A program made the translations under genes and the position numbers. A stretch of 64,000 bases of DNA. Source: Streptomyces mangrovi (GTDB taxonomy: Bacteria; Actinomycetota; Actinomycetes; Streptomycetales; Streptomycetaceae). The stretch's first letter is position 1. Every line of letters starts with the position of its first letter. The stretch covers positions 186,001 to 250,000 of the forward strand of contig NZ_FOSG01000008.1 in the NCBI RefSeq assembly GCF_900114215.1. Direction: 5' to 3'. Below, in pieces: positions 15,402 through 22,872 of the stretch. The notes beneath the pieces were generated by a model. The model saw only the letters and a list, made by a program, of their open reading frames with translations. It searched no databases and was not told where the DNA came from.

Positions 15402-15982
15402 AGCGGGCTGCTGTTCACGAGGCTGCCGATCGCCCACGCGCCGAGCTCGTTGACGCCGGGGACGACGGTGTTGCCGATGAGGGCGAACACGCCGGTGCCG
15501 ATGGCGAGGAGGGTGCCGCACCACACGCCGCGCCAGAACCGGCCCTTGATGGCCTTCGCGAAGGTCTTCCGCAGGAGGAACAGGGCGATCACGAGGGCGG
15601 TGAGGACGATCGCGCCGTACCCGTCGATCGCGGGGGCGGAGGCCTGCGCGACGGCGGTCGCCTGCGCGCCGGTCGTCCAGTCCATGATGAGTCCGCCGAT
15701 CCCGTTGCCGCCCCATCGCAGGAACCCGGCGGCGGTGCCGAGCAGTCCGGCGGGGCAGGCGACCATGAGGGTTCCGACGGCGATCCCGAACCACATCGGC
15801 ACGAGTTCCTTCGGGTCCTTGGCCTTGCCGCCGGGGGCGCCTCCCCCGGCCGCCGCAGTACCGCCGCTGCCGCGGAACCAGCGGACGTGTTCGGTGATGA
15901 GGAGTCCGAGGCCGATGGCGAGTCCGGCCGTGGTGAGCGTGTTGGTGGTCAGCTCGGTGGGGATGGCGGCGAGGTGGTTCAC
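15398..15982 (-). CDS. Four-pass membrane protein
   Basis: 194 aa from the GTG at 15982 (GTGA overlap). Hydrophobic segments: TTAGLAIGLGLLI, WFGIAVGTLMVACPAGLLG, GAIVLTALVIALFLL and GVWCGTLLAIGTGVFALIG, with a Gly-rich cytoplasmic loop after the first. Part of the coupled membrane block. It recalls the small membrane proteins of Streptomyces integrative elements in layout, but I do not recognise the family. Confidence 0.65.
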   Translation of the reverse strand: MNHLAAIPTELTTNTLTTAGLAIGLGLLITEHVRWFRGSGGTAAAGGGAPGGKAKDPKELVPMWFGIAVGTLMVACPAGLLGTAAGFLRWGGNGIGGLIMDWTTGAQATAVAQASAPAIDGYGAIVLTALVIALFLLRKTFAKAIKGRFWRGVWCGTLLAIGTGVFALIGNTVVPGVNELGAWAIGSLVNSSPL

Positions 15983-16548
15983 GGCTGGACTCCGGTGAGG
16001 ACGTAGACGACGGTGACGACGGGCAGGGTGAGGACGGTCGCGGTGAGCGCGGCGCACAGGGCGATGCGGGCGGCCGCGGCACGAACCTTCGGGGCCCACA
16101 GGCGGGGGTTCGCGCCCGCGGCGGCGGCCCGGTGGACGTTGTCGGCGAACGCGGCGATCGCGAGAGGTACGAGGGCGATGACCCACGCTCCGGCGATGCC
16201 GGCCTCGTCGCGGACGGTTTCGAGGACCCACGCCCACGGGCCCGCGAGGGGGAGGGACGCGAGCAGGCAGGCGGCGTTGTAGCCGGGCCGCAGGCCTTCG
16301 TACCAGCGGGGTGCGGGCTCGGGGTCGGGGTCGGTGGTGAGGGTGAGGTGCAGGTCGACGTGCACGTCCGGCAGCGGCGCCGGAGCGGGGGGCGGTCCGG
16401 CCGCCCACCACGGCGGCGGGGGCGGCGCGGCGGGCGGTGCCGGGGGCGACGGGGGCCTGCGGCGCGGTGGGGGCGGCGGCGCGGCCGCGGGGGCGGGCAG
16501 CGGGTCACCGTCGGGGGTGATGTACCGCGGGGCGGGCGGGTTCTTCAC
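15979..16548 (-). CDS. Proline-rich membrane protein
   Basis: 189 aa. The first 60 residues are an extended Pro/Ala region; then come VDLHLTLTTDPDPEP and three hydrophobic segments (YNAACLLASLPLAGPWAWVL, GAWVIALVPLAIAAFA, ALTATVLTLPVVTVVYVL). Stop and next start overlap (GTGA). No recognised family. Confidence 0.62.
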   Translation of the reverse strand: MKNPPAPRYITPDGDPLPAPAAAPPPPPRRRPPSPPAPPAAPPPPPWWAAGPPPAPAPLPDVHVDLHLTLTTDPDPEPAPRWYEGLRPGYNAACLLASLPLAGPWAWVLETVRDEAGIAGAWVIALVPLAIAAFADNVHRAAAAGANPRLWAPKVRAAAARIALCAALTATVLTLPVVTVVYVLTGVQP

Positions 16549-16558
16549 GACGGAGTCC

Positions 16559-16750
16559 TTACGAGATCAGGGACAGGACGTAGGCGGCGATCAGCAGCCC
16601 GACGGCGACGGCGCGCAGCAGGTGCCAGGTCCAGCGGCGGGCGAGCTGGGGGGCGAACACGACGATCGCGAGGACGGTCGCGGCGGCCAGGGCGACGAGG
16701 GCGAGGCGCACGTCGGGTCTCCGGTCCGGGCGGGGGTGGTCGGGGGGCAT
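16559..16750 (-). CDS. Small two-pass membrane protein
   Basis: 63 aa. Short polar N-terminus, then LALVALAAATVLAIVVFA and LLRAVAVGLLIAAYVLSLI. Start overlaps the stop of the preceding gene at 16750. Size and topology fit a holin-like or complex-stabilising subunit, but location outside a lysis module argues against a holin. Confidence 0.6.
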   Translation of the reverse strand: MPPDHPRPDRRPDVRLALVALAAATVLAIVVFAPQLARRWTWHLLRAVAVGLLIAAYVLSLIS

Positions 16751-17811
16751 CAGGCGTAGCCGCCGGTTCCGGGCTCGGGGTCGGCGAGGGGCGGCTGCTC
16801 GATCAGGCGGGGTTCGGGCCGCTCGACGACCGGGCGCTTGGGCTTGGGCCGGCCGTCGACGCTGCGGACGTATCCGGCGGTGATCTGCACGCCGCGGCGG
16901 GTGAGGGCGTCGGCGATCTGCGTCGAGTTCCAGTCGGGGGCAACGTGCCTGACCCGGCGGACCATCTCGGCTTTCGAGGTGGCGCCGACGAGCTCGGCGT
17001 CGATGATGCGGGAGAGCTGCACCGGGTCCTCGACTGCTGCGGCGGGTGCGGCGCTGTGCGCGGCGGCGGGCGGCGCGGCCGGGGGCGGCGGCACGGTGTG
17101 ACCTGTGGGAATCAGCTCCGCACCGGGTGCCGCATCATGCTGCGCCTCGTGTGCGGCGGGCACGGGAGCGAGCTGCGGCACCGGCCGCTGCTGACCGGCG
17201 GCCGGCAGGCCGTACGCGGCCCGGGTCATGGCGATCTTGTGCTGCGTGCGCAGCAGCTCCGTCTCGACGTCGGCGAGTCCGCGCTGCGCCTGCATCCGGG
17301 CCCGCTCGGCGTCGTACCACTGCTGCGTGAGCGGGTCCAGCGGCGTCGCGTGTTGCGTGAGGACCATCCACCACACCCCCTTGACGACAGCGGACGCGGC
17401 GGCGCTGATGATGCCGACGGCGAGGTCGTCGGAGAGGTGCCCGTCGGTGATGATCGCGGCCATGGCGAGGGCGAGGAACACCCACCCGGCGATCATGGGG
17501 CGACGGGCACGCTTCGGGTCGTGGCGGGCGTCCCACTCCAGGGCCATACAGATGATCCACGCGATGTCGAACACGCCGGCGGCGGTGTAGGCGGCCCATT
17601 CGGGGGCGCGGCGGTCGAGGAGTCCGCCGATTTTGACGGTTGACCAGACGACGGCGGCGGCGAGCATGAGGGCGCAGACGGCGGTGACGATGTTGCGGAT
17701 GGTGTGGTCGAGGTCGCGGGGCATCTTCGGCGCCTCGACCTCGACCATGTGCGTGATGCCGTTGATCGAGTACGGGACGCGGGTGGTGCCGGGGCGGTGT
17801 CGGTTCTTCAC
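16750..17811 (-). CDS. DUF2637/SpdB-like four-pass membrane protein with HTH-like C-terminus
   Basis: 353 aa from the GTG at 17811, with GGAG upstream. Four hydrophobic segments lie between residues ~40 and 145 (TAVCALMLAAAVVWSTV, AAGVFDIAWIICMALEW, MIAGWVFLALAMAAII, IISAAASAVVKGVWWMVL). A coiled segment and long Ala/Pro linker lead to a C-terminal block (TSKAEMVRRVRHVAPDW, STQIADALTRRGVQ) that looks like a winged or simple HTH. The layout recalls transfer-associated SpdB/DUF2637 proteins of Streptomyces plasmids and AICEs. Head of the membrane cluster. Confidence 0.65.
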   Translation of the reverse strand: MKNRHRPGTTRVPYSINGITHMVEVEAPKMPRDLDHTIRNIVTAVCALMLAAAVVWSTVKIGGLLDRRAPEWAAYTAAGVFDIAWIICMALEWDARHDPKRARRPMIAGWVFLALAMAAIITDGHLSDDLAVGIISAAASAVVKGVWWMVLTQHATPLDPLTQQWYDAERARMQAQRGLADVETELLRTQHKIAMTRAAYGLPAAGQQRPVPQLAPVPAAHEAQHDAAPGAELIPTGHTVPPPPAAPPAAAHSAAPAAAVEDPVQLSRIIDAELVGATSKAEMVRRVRHVAPDWNSTQIADALTRRGVQITAGYVRSVDGRPKPKRPVVERPEPRLIEQPPLADPEPGTGGYA

Positions 17812-17834
17812 GGTGTGCTCCGGTGCGGTGTGGT

Positions 17835-17866
17835 GGCCGGGCCCGCGGTGGGGTGCGGGCCCGGCC
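17835..17866 (-). terminator. Terminator ahead of the membrane cluster
   Basis: Twelve-bp stem GGCCGGGCCCGC / GCGGGCCCGGCC with an 8-nt loop, 15 nt past the stop at 17881, so the membrane cluster likely has its own promoter. Confidence 0.65.
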
Positions 17867-17880
17867 GGTCGCGGGGTGGG

Positions 17881-18228
17881 TCAGGCGGTGGGGCGGGGGA
17901 TGGCGCGGCAGCGCTCGGCGTGGGACTGCGCCCAGCGGGTGACGGTGATCCCGGGTCCGGTCTCCAGCGGGCGCCCGCCCCAGGGGGCTTCGGTGTCGCC
18001 TCGCTCGGTGGTCTCCGCGCGGCAGCCCTCGCCGGTGCAGCGTGCGGTGACCGTGATCGTGACCATGAGCTTCGTCGCGGCCCATGCCTTGCCCTGGTGG
18101 ACGGGGATGCCGGGGGCCTCCTCGTCGGTGTAGGTCAGGTCGACGGTGGCGCCGGCGACGGTGAGGTAGCGGGCGATGACGCCCTCCGGCCAGACGGCGG
18201 CGGGGGCGGTGACGGTCGTGGTGGTCAT
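17881..18228 (-). CDS. Hypothetical phage protein
   Basis: 115 aa from the ATG at 18228. Beta-rich: VIARYLTVAGATVDLTYTDE, AATKLMVTITVTARCTGEGC, and a Cys at HAERCRAIP. Two Cys pairs suggest a metal site. No family recognised; found alone between two terminators. Confidence 0.55.
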   Translation of the reverse strand: MTTTTVTAPAAVWPEGVIARYLTVAGATVDLTYTDEEAPGIPVHQGKAWAATKLMVTITVTARCTGEGCRAETTERGDTEAPWGGRPLETGPGITVTRWAQSHAERCRAIPRPTA

Positions 18229-18258
18229 GGGTGGTTGGTGTCCTCTCGGGGTTGGGGT

Positions 18259-18289
18259 GGCCGGGCCCGCGTCACAGGCGAGCCCGGCC
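18259..18289 (-). terminator. Terminator of the small-gene group 18303-18972
   Basis: Eight-bp stem GGCCGGGC / GCCCGGCC, loop of 15 nt, just past the stop at 18303. Confidence 0.5.
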
Positions 18290-18302
18290 GGACAAGGGGC
18301 GG

Positions 18303-18404
18303 TCAGTCGTCGTCGCCGTACGGGCCGAACAGGGCGCGGTCGAGGTCGGACTCGTTGGCGGTGGGCCCGTCGAGCGGCGGGGTCTGGGGCTGGGGGTCGC
18401 TCAC
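18303..18404 (-). CDS. Short acidic peptide
   Basis: 33 aa from the GTG at 18404, which overlaps the upstream TGA as GTGA. Acidic, ends DLDRALFGPYGDDD. Included because of the coupled start and the terminator that follows; otherwise nothing can be said. Confidence 0.4.
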   Translation of the reverse strand: MSDPQPQTPPLDGPTANESDLDRALFGPYGDDD

Positions 18405-18541
18405 TTCGCTTCTCCGCTTCCGTTGCAGGTGCCGCAGGGGTGCCAGGTGTCGATGCGGGCACCGCTGGCGGTCCAGGTGGTCTCCACGTGGCCCTGGGCG
18501 CCGTGGCAGCGGGGGCACGGGGCCGGCGTCTGGGCGGTCAC
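18401..18541 (-). CDS. Zinc-ribbon mini protein (DnaJ-type CxxCxG repeats)
   Basis: 46 aa from the GTG at 18541 (GTGA overlap). Two CxxC knuckles, CPRCHGAQGHVET and CGTCNGSGEAK, are like a single DnaJ-type zinc finger. Such minimal fingers are frequent in Streptomyces phages and plasmids. Too short for longer ORF cut-offs but supported by coupling on both sides. Confidence 0.55.
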   Translation of the reverse strand: MTAQTPAPCPRCHGAQGHVETTWTASGARIDTWHPCGTCNGSGEAK

Positions 18542-18711
18542 TGGTCCTCCCCGTCGAGCACGTCGAGGAGCGAGGCGATGGCGACTTCCAGGCGGCCGAG
18601 CATCCGGGCGACGGCCCTCTCGTCTCCCATGTCGAGCTGCTGGGAGGCGGCCAGGGTGGCGCGGGCGCGGGCGATGGTGGCGGCCTGGCGGTCGGCGGGC
18701 TGTTCGGCCAT
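18538..18711 (-). CDS. Small helical protein
   Basis: 57 aa from the ATG at 18711. Reads MAEQPADRQAATIARARATL, then LGRLEVAIASLLDVLDGEDQ: almost wholly helical, likely coiled coil. Its stop overlaps the next GTG. No family recognised. Confidence 0.5.
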   Translation of the reverse strand: MAEQPADRQAATIARARATLAASQQLDMGDERAVARMLGRLEVAIASLLDVLDGEDQ

Positions 18712-18714
18712 CGG

Positions 18715-18972
18715 TCACAGTCCCTTCGCGGCGTCGGCGAGGATCAGCGCGTACTCGCCGCGGGTGACGGTTCGCCCGTCGAGGCGGGGCATGTGGGCGA
18801 GGAGCTGCCGCTCCTGGGCGGGGTTGTCGGCGAGGTTGTGGGCGAGGGCCAGGCGGGCGCCGTCGTCGAACGGCCGGGTGGGCTGGTGGTTGGTGAGGTC
18901 CTCGGCGGCGAGGATGAGCTGGTGGTGCAGCAAGTCCGTGTTGGGGGCGGCGAGGGGGATACCCTGCGTCAT
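18715..18972 (-). CDS. Small hypothetical protein
   Basis: 85 aa; ATG at 18972. Helical sequence with TDLLHHQLILAAEDLTNHQP and DGARLALAHNLADNPAQERQLL. First gene of the leftward unit that starts near the 19079-19100 palindrome; a strong hairpin stands in its leader. Function unknown. Confidence 0.55.
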   Translation of the reverse strand: MTQGIPLAAPNTDLLHHQLILAAEDLTNHQPTRPFDDGARLALAHNLADNPAQERQLLAHMPRLDGRTVTRGEYALILADAAKGL

Positions 18973-19004
18973 GGTCAGCTCCTGGTCGGTTCAGGTGTCT
19001 GGCT

Positions 19005-19045
19005 GGCCCCCGCTCCGCCGCCGGCAAGCTCGCGGAGTGGGGGCC
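19005..19045 (-). terminator. Hairpin in the leader of the 18972 operon
   Basis: Fourteen-bp stem GGCCCCCGCTCCGC / GCGGAGTGGGGGCC (one G-T pair), loop of 13 nt. It lies between the operator at 19079-19100 and the leftward start at 18972, so it can only act on the leftward leader; attenuation is possible. Confidence 0.5.
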
Positions 19046-19078
19046 GTTCTGCGTCGGCAGCGCGGGCTGCCTTCCGTC

Positions 19079-19100
19079 ACTGTATGGCATGCCATACAGT
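19079..19100. promoter_or_regulatory. 22-bp perfect palindromic operator
   Basis: Perfect palindrome whose inner 20 bp are CTGTATGGCATGCCATACAG. It lies 37 bp before the rightward HTH gene and 107 bp before the leftward gene, the classic position for a shared operator of divergent promoters. The likely ligand is the adjacent HTH protein; this is inference. Confidence 0.65.
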
Positions 19101-19136
19101 CAAGGGAAGTGGCCCGCCCAAAGAAGGGGACCGGGT

Positions 19137-19430
19137 GTGATTGAGGAGGTGCAAAGGGTGGCCGAAGCGGTGCAGGCCGTACGCGCGATCGAGAACCCCA
19201 CGCGGCGGGCTCAAGCGATCAGCGAGCTGCTGAAGCAGCAGGCGGAGCAGGGCCCCCTGCTGCGCGAGGAGCGGAGCCGGATCGTGCACGCGATGCGGGA
19301 TGAGGGAACGTCGCTGCGGAAAATCGCGGCGGCGATCGGGGTGTCGCTGGGGACGGTGCAGGACATCCTGCGGGGGCATTCGGGGCCGTGGGGGAATCGG
19401 CAGAAGCCGCCGTCGGCCGACGACGAGTAG
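19137..19430 (+). CDS. HTH DNA-binding protein, lone plus-strand gene
   Basis: 97 aa from the GTG at 19137 with AAGGGGA upstream. N-terminal coiled region (VQRVAEAVQAVRAIENPTRR, LKQQAEQGPLLREERSRIV) and a sigma-70 region 4/resolvase-like HTH: EGTSLRKIAAAIGVSLGTVQDILRG in two pieces. It is the only rightward gene between 1 and 35.6 kb, stands behind the palindrome and is closed by a strong terminator. Probably represses its own promoter and the leftward operon. Confidence 0.72.
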   Translation: MIEEVQRVAEAVQAVRAIENPTRRAQAISELLKQQAEQGPLLREERSRIVHAMRDEGTSLRKIAAAIGVSLGTVQDILRGHSGPWGNRQKPPSADDE

Positions 19431-19435
19431 CCGCA

Positions 19436-19483
19436 GGCATGCTGGAGGCCCCCACCCAACCGGGTGGGGGCCTCCAGCATGCC
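19436..19483. terminator. Strong bidirectional terminator
   Basis: Twenty-two perfectly paired bases (19436-19457 with 19462-19483) around the loop AACC. It separates the convergent rightward HTH gene and the leftward zinc-protein gene. Confidence 0.85.
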
Positions 19484-19493
19484 TGACGTCAGA

Positions 19494-19667
19494 TCACCGG
19501 CCGTACCACGGCGACGTCTCGCAGCGCCGGTTGACGCAGACCGGCTCTTCGTCGGTGTCGGACTTCTTCGCCAGGGACCAACAGTGACAGGCGGAACAGG
19601 TGTTCTTCTGCATGGTCCGGCCGTCTCGGATGAGGAAGTCGCGGATGCTGATGTTCTGGTGGCTCAT
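19494..19667 (-). CDS. Small zinc-binding protein
   Basis: 57 aa from the ATG at 19667. MSHQNISIRDFLIRDGRTMQ, then CSACHCWSL and VCVNRRCETSP give four to five Cys plus His, a likely zinc knuckle. Too short for ordinary ORF cut-offs. It ends beside the strong terminator, which supports it being a real gene. Confidence 0.5.
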   Translation of the reverse strand: MSHQNISIRDFLIRDGRTMQKNTCSACHCWSLAKKSDTDEEPVCVNRRCETSPWYGR

Positions 19668-19746
19668 CGGCTCATGGTGCGCCTACCGCTGCGTGTACGG
19701 AAGGCCCCCGCCCGATGTAGGCCGGGGACCTCCCACGCGTCAGCGA

Positions 19747-20595
19747 TCAGGCGACCCGCTTCTCCGCGCGCTGCCGCCGCTTCCGGTCCCGCTCCCGACG
19801 CCGCCGCTCCGCCTCGTCCAACGCCCGCCGCAACGCGGCCAGCTCGTGCGGCGCCGCCCACCTGCGGCACCCGTCCCGCACCGGCACCGGCGCCCCGCAA
19901 TCCCACCCGTTCCGGCAGGTCACCACGGGTGCATCACTGCCGCCGCACGCCATGCGCAGCTCCCCGCCGCACCACGGGCACGGCCGGTCCTCCGGCATGG
20001 TCACGGTGCGCCGGTCGGCGCCTATGGTCCGCTCGATGCGCTCCCGGGCGCCGCGCGCCACACGGGCGATGCGGCGGCGCTGCGCCTCATCCAGCGGCGC
20101 GAACGGCCCGGCCTCGCCGTGCAGGCGGGCGCGGAGCCACTCGGCGGCCCGCACCGCGGTGCGCTCGCCCCGGCCGCCGGCGTTGGTGTACCGCCACCGC
20201 CGGGAGTCGGCGGCGTCCTGCTCGGCGAGCGTGTCGAGGTGGTCGAGGACGTCGTCGCCGACCGGTGCGGTCCGGGGTGGGGCGAGGGGGGAGCGCTGGA
20301 TCTCGGCGGCGATCTCGTCGGCGAGGTGGCACAGGGCGGCCTCGATGGCGCGGGAGGCGTCGACGATGTGGAGTCGTACCGGGGCGGGGGTTTCGGCGAG
20401 GGTGGGGTGCTCGCGGTCGGCGGGCTGCTGCTCGCTGTGGTGCTGCTCGATGGTGCGCAGGTATCCGGCGCGGTCGGTGTCGGCGGGGGGCCACACGGCG
20501 GGGGTGGTGGTGTCGACGAGCGCGCGGAGGTGGGGCCAGTGGCGGACGATCGCGGCGAGGTCGTGGGCGGCGGCGGTGGTGGTGGGGTTGTGCAT
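19747..20595 (-). CDS. Hypothetical phage protein with zinc ribbon
   Basis: 282 aa; ATG at 20595 with AGGAG upstream. Mostly helical N-terminal 190 residues (HDLAAIVRHWPHLRALVD, ASRAIEAALCHLADEIAAEI), then a zinc ribbon (RPCPWCGGELRM ... VVTCRNGWDCGA) and a basic C-terminal helix (LRRALDEAERRRRERDRKRR). Proteins of this layout are common in Streptomyces prophages; role unknown. Confidence 0.65.
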   Translation of the reverse strand: MHNPTTTAAAHDLAAIVRHWPHLRALVDTTTPAVWPPADTDRAGYLRTIEQHHSEQQPADREHPTLAETPAPVRLHIVDASRAIEAALCHLADEIAAEIQRSPLAPPRTAPVGDDVLDHLDTLAEQDAADSRRWRYTNAGGRGERTAVRAAEWLRARLHGEAGPFAPLDEAQRRRIARVARGARERIERTIGADRRTVTMPEDRPCPWCGGELRMACGGSDAPVVTCRNGWDCGAPVPVRDGCRRWAAPHELAALRRALDEAERRRRERDRKRRQRAEKRVA

Positions 20596-20649
20596 GGTGG
20601 GTGCTCCTGTGGTGCTGGTGTGGGCGTATGGTGATCAGCACCGCATGTG

Positions 20650-20686
20650 GGGGCGCCCCGGGCTGGCCGGCCGGAGGGGGCGCCCC
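20650..20686 (-). terminator. Terminator of the 76-residue gene
   Basis: Two copies of the self-complementary GGGGCGCCCC (20650-20659 and 20677-20686) pair across an 17-nt loop, directly after the stop at 20696. Confidence 0.6.
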
Positions 20687-20695
20687 TTCGTCGTG

Positions 20696-20926
20696 CTACA
20701 GCGCGGCGATGACCGCTGCTGCTGCGCTGTCGGTGGCGTGCCCTTGCTCGGCGGCCCACTCGGCGACGTCGAGCGGCCACCGCTTGTCGAAGTAGTCGAT
20801 GACGACCTCGTTGCCGTCCTGGCGGACGGTGTTGCTCGGGCCTGCGCCGAAGTAGGCGTCGTGCTCGTCGACGACGGCGGCGGCGGACTCGGGGCTGAGG
20901 CAGGCGAGTCGGGTGGTGTGGTTCAT
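20696..20926 (-). CDS. Small hypothetical protein
   Basis: 76 aa from the ATG at 20926 with AGAGAGG upstream; an ATG at 20941 overlaps the preceding stop and would add five residues. Contains VVDEHDAYFGAGPSNTVRQ and VVIDYFDKRWPLDVAEWA. Last gene of the coupled early operon, ending at a terminator. No family recognised. Confidence 0.55.
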   Translation of the reverse strand: MNHTTRLACLSPESAAAVVDEHDAYFGAGPSNTVRQDGNEVVIDYFDKRWPLDVAEWAAEQGHATDSAAAAVIAAL

Positions 20927-20937
20927 CGGGGCCTCTC

Positions 20938-21258
20938 TCATCGGTTGGCCGCGCGCTTCGCGGCCCAGTCGGGATCGAACTGCGGCGCCGCCGCACGACG
21001 CGGCCCGGAACGGCGCCGCTCACGCACCTCGCGCCACTGCCGCAGCGTCCGCCGCGGCCGCACAGCGAGGATCACCGCGCACTCGACGGCGAACACCACC
21101 TGCGCAGCCCACCACCACACGCCGCGGCGCCCGGTGCGGCCTGCCTGGTACACCTGCTCCCACGCCCAGTCGTCGAGTCGGCTGAGCGGCCGGGTGCGGC
21201 CGGCGGCGTATCCGGTGAGGAACAGGGCGGCGCCGATGGCGACAGCGAGCGGGGTCAC
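20938..21258 (-). CDS. Two-pass membrane protein
   Basis: 106 aa; overlaps the upstream stop (ATGA). N-terminal TPLAVAIGAALFLTGYAAG and a second segment WWWAAQVVFAVECAVILAV; the basic C-terminus (RRTLRQWREVRERRR) would be cytoplasmic. No family recognised. Confidence 0.6.
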   Translation of the reverse strand: MTPLAVAIGAALFLTGYAAGRTRPLSRLDDWAWEQVYQAGRTGRRGVWWWAAQVVFAVECAVILAVRPRRTLRQWREVRERRRSGPRRAAAPQFDPDWAAKRAANR

Positions 21259-21491
21259 TTGATCACCTTCAGCGCGGTCTTGGGGATGCCCTGTTCGATG
21301 AGCAGGTCCCGCAGTTGCTCGGCGTGCTCAAGGTCGTCGCAGGCGACGTCCACGATGTCTCCGGGGATGGTGGCCTGGACGACGGTGAACCGGGAGGCGG
21401 GACCGCGGGCGCGATACAGCGCCCACCAGTTCGCCGTGTCGCGGGGGGTGTAGATGAGGGCAACCACCTCGTTCACGCGGAGGGCGGTCAC
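21255..21491 (-). CDS. Small hypothetical protein
   Basis: 78 aa from the GTG at 21491 (GTGA overlap). Beta-alpha sequence: VNEVVALIYTPRDTANWWALY, FTVVQATIPGDIVDVACDDL, AEQLRDLLIEQGIPKTALKV. Looks like a compact globular domain, family unknown. Part of the tightly coupled early operon. Confidence 0.6.
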   Translation of the reverse strand: MTALRVNEVVALIYTPRDTANWWALYRARGPASRFTVVQATIPGDIVDVACDDLEHAEQLRDLLIEQGIPKTALKVIK

Positions 21492-22327
21492 TGCTGCGCC
21501 CCGCTCTCGGAGCTGCGGGGCATGTGGCTGGCGATGTGCCGTATCGCCCGCGCCTCGACCGTGTCCCACACCCGCGTCAGATCCGCGAACACCCGGCGCC
21601 GCTCACTCATCACCGCGTGGTGCCCCTCGACGGCCGCGGCCAGCGTGGCGGGCTCGGGCGCGGCGAGCTGCTGCTCGATGCGGGTGACGTCGTGCCGGTC
21701 GAGGATCGCGTCGAGGTGGTCGTATCGGGGTGCGGCGTGCTGCGCCTGTGCGCGGCGCCATGCGCGGACCGCTTCGAGCGCGGCCTCGGCCCGGACGGCG
21801 TGGTCGCGTTCCTCGGCGAGGGACTGGTGCACGGCGGTCAGCTCGTCGTCGGCCGGGGCGGGCCCGGTGCGGGGAGTGATGTGCAGCCGGTCGAGCAGGT
21901 ACCGGGCGCGTGTGCGGTACGCCTCGTGGATGTGCTCGGGGTGGATCGGCCACTTGTCGGCGGGGAGGCCCCACGCGTCGCACTCGGCCTCGTAGATCAG
22001 GCGGGCGAGGGCGTCGACGTCCGTCCTCTCGGCGCGGTGCTGCTCACTGTTCCGGTGCCACGCCTTCGAGTCGCCGCAGTGGGCGCACAGGCCGGGCGCG
22101 CGGGGCTCGTCGGGCACGAATCCGGTGCACGGGCGCTGGTCGTTGCCCTCAGCCGGGGCGGGCGCCAGCTCGACCTTGCAGCATCCACAGTCGGGCGGGC
22201 ACGGGCACTCACCGTCGTAGCCGTCGGGGTGGGCGCAGGCGGCCGGGGCCGCAGGGATCTGAGTGCAGCCGCCGCACATGCCGCCGATGGTCTGAGCGTG
22301 CGGGTGTTGGGCGCAGGAGTCGGTCAT
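21488..22327 (-). CDS. Phage protein with N-terminal Cys/His-rich region
   Basis: 279 aa; ATG at 22327 (ATGA overlap). First 110 residues are rich in Cys/His (HPHAQTIGGMCGGC, CPCPPDCGCCKVE, GLCAHCGDSKAWH), consistent with two or three zinc sites. Then a helical region with DVDALARLIYEAECDAWG and a coiled-coil stretch (SLAEERDHAVRAEAALEAVR). No function known to me. Confidence 0.6.
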   Translation of the reverse strand: MTDSCAQHPHAQTIGGMCGGCTQIPAAPAACAHPDGYDGECPCPPDCGCCKVELAPAPAEGNDQRPCTGFVPDEPRAPGLCAHCGDSKAWHRNSEQHRAERTDVDALARLIYEAECDAWGLPADKWPIHPEHIHEAYRTRARYLLDRLHITPRTGPAPADDELTAVHQSLAEERDHAVRAEAALEAVRAWRRAQAQHAAPRYDHLDAILDRHDVTRIEQQLAAPEPATLAAAVEGHHAVMSERRRVFADLTRVWDTVEARAIRHIASHMPRSSESGAQQ

Positions 22328-22872
22328 CGGTTCCTCACAGTGGTACGGGCAGGCGGGGTGTAGTCGTCCAGCGGCGGCAGCGACACCACCGGCCGCAACG
22401 GATCGACCTCGAACGGCGGCCGCGTCGCGGGCCGGGCGTACCCGGCCAGCGGGCACGGCTCGGGCTGCGGCCCGTACAGCGCCTCGATCAGCTCTTCGTC
22501 GTCCTCGAACTCGGCCAGGTCGACGAGCGCGAGCTGCCCCGCACCCTCGACGGCGGCACGACGGGTCGCAGCCGCGGTCTGCCGGTGGTGGTCACGGTCG
22601 TAGTGCAGGTGGCAGCCCTGGCACATGGCGCGCAGGTTCGTGTCGCGGCAGTCCTCCGGCGTGTGGTTGAGGTGCGCGACGGTGAGCACGACCATGCTGC
22701 CGGTGCCGTACGCCTCCCGCCCGTGACGGTTCGGGCAGCGTCCTCGGTGGGTGCCGCGCCGGCACTCGCCGTGGCATTCGCAGCGGCCCTGCGCGCGGCC
22801 GAAGCGGATACGGCGGCTGATCTGCGGCCAGTCGGCGGGGTAGCGGTCGCGGTTCTCGGGGCGTATGGGCAT
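22324..22872 (-). CDS. HNH-type endonuclease-like protein
   Basis: 182 aa; ATG at 22872. The Cys-rich RCECHGECRRGTHRGRC is followed by MVVLTVAHLNHTPEDCRDTNLRAM and CQGCHLHYDRDHH, an HNH-like core (H-N-H with a CxxC) seen in actinophage early genes. Could be a structure-specific nuclease or only DNA-binding. Third HNH protein in the prophage. Confidence 0.72.
   Translation of the reverse strand: MPIRPENRDRYPADWPQISRRIRFGRAQGRCECHGECRRGTHRGRCPNRHGREAYGTGSMVVLTVAHLNHTPEDCRDTNLRAMCQGCHLHYDRDHHRQTAAATRRAAVEGAGQLALVDLAEFEDDEELIEALYGPQPEPCPLAGYARPATRPPFEVDPLRPVVSLPPLDDYTPPARTTVRNR

Noticed and set aside
16559..16750. Holin
   Set aside because: Two membrane segments in a 63-aa protein fit a holin, but no lysin gene is adjacent and it belongs to a membrane-protein operon.
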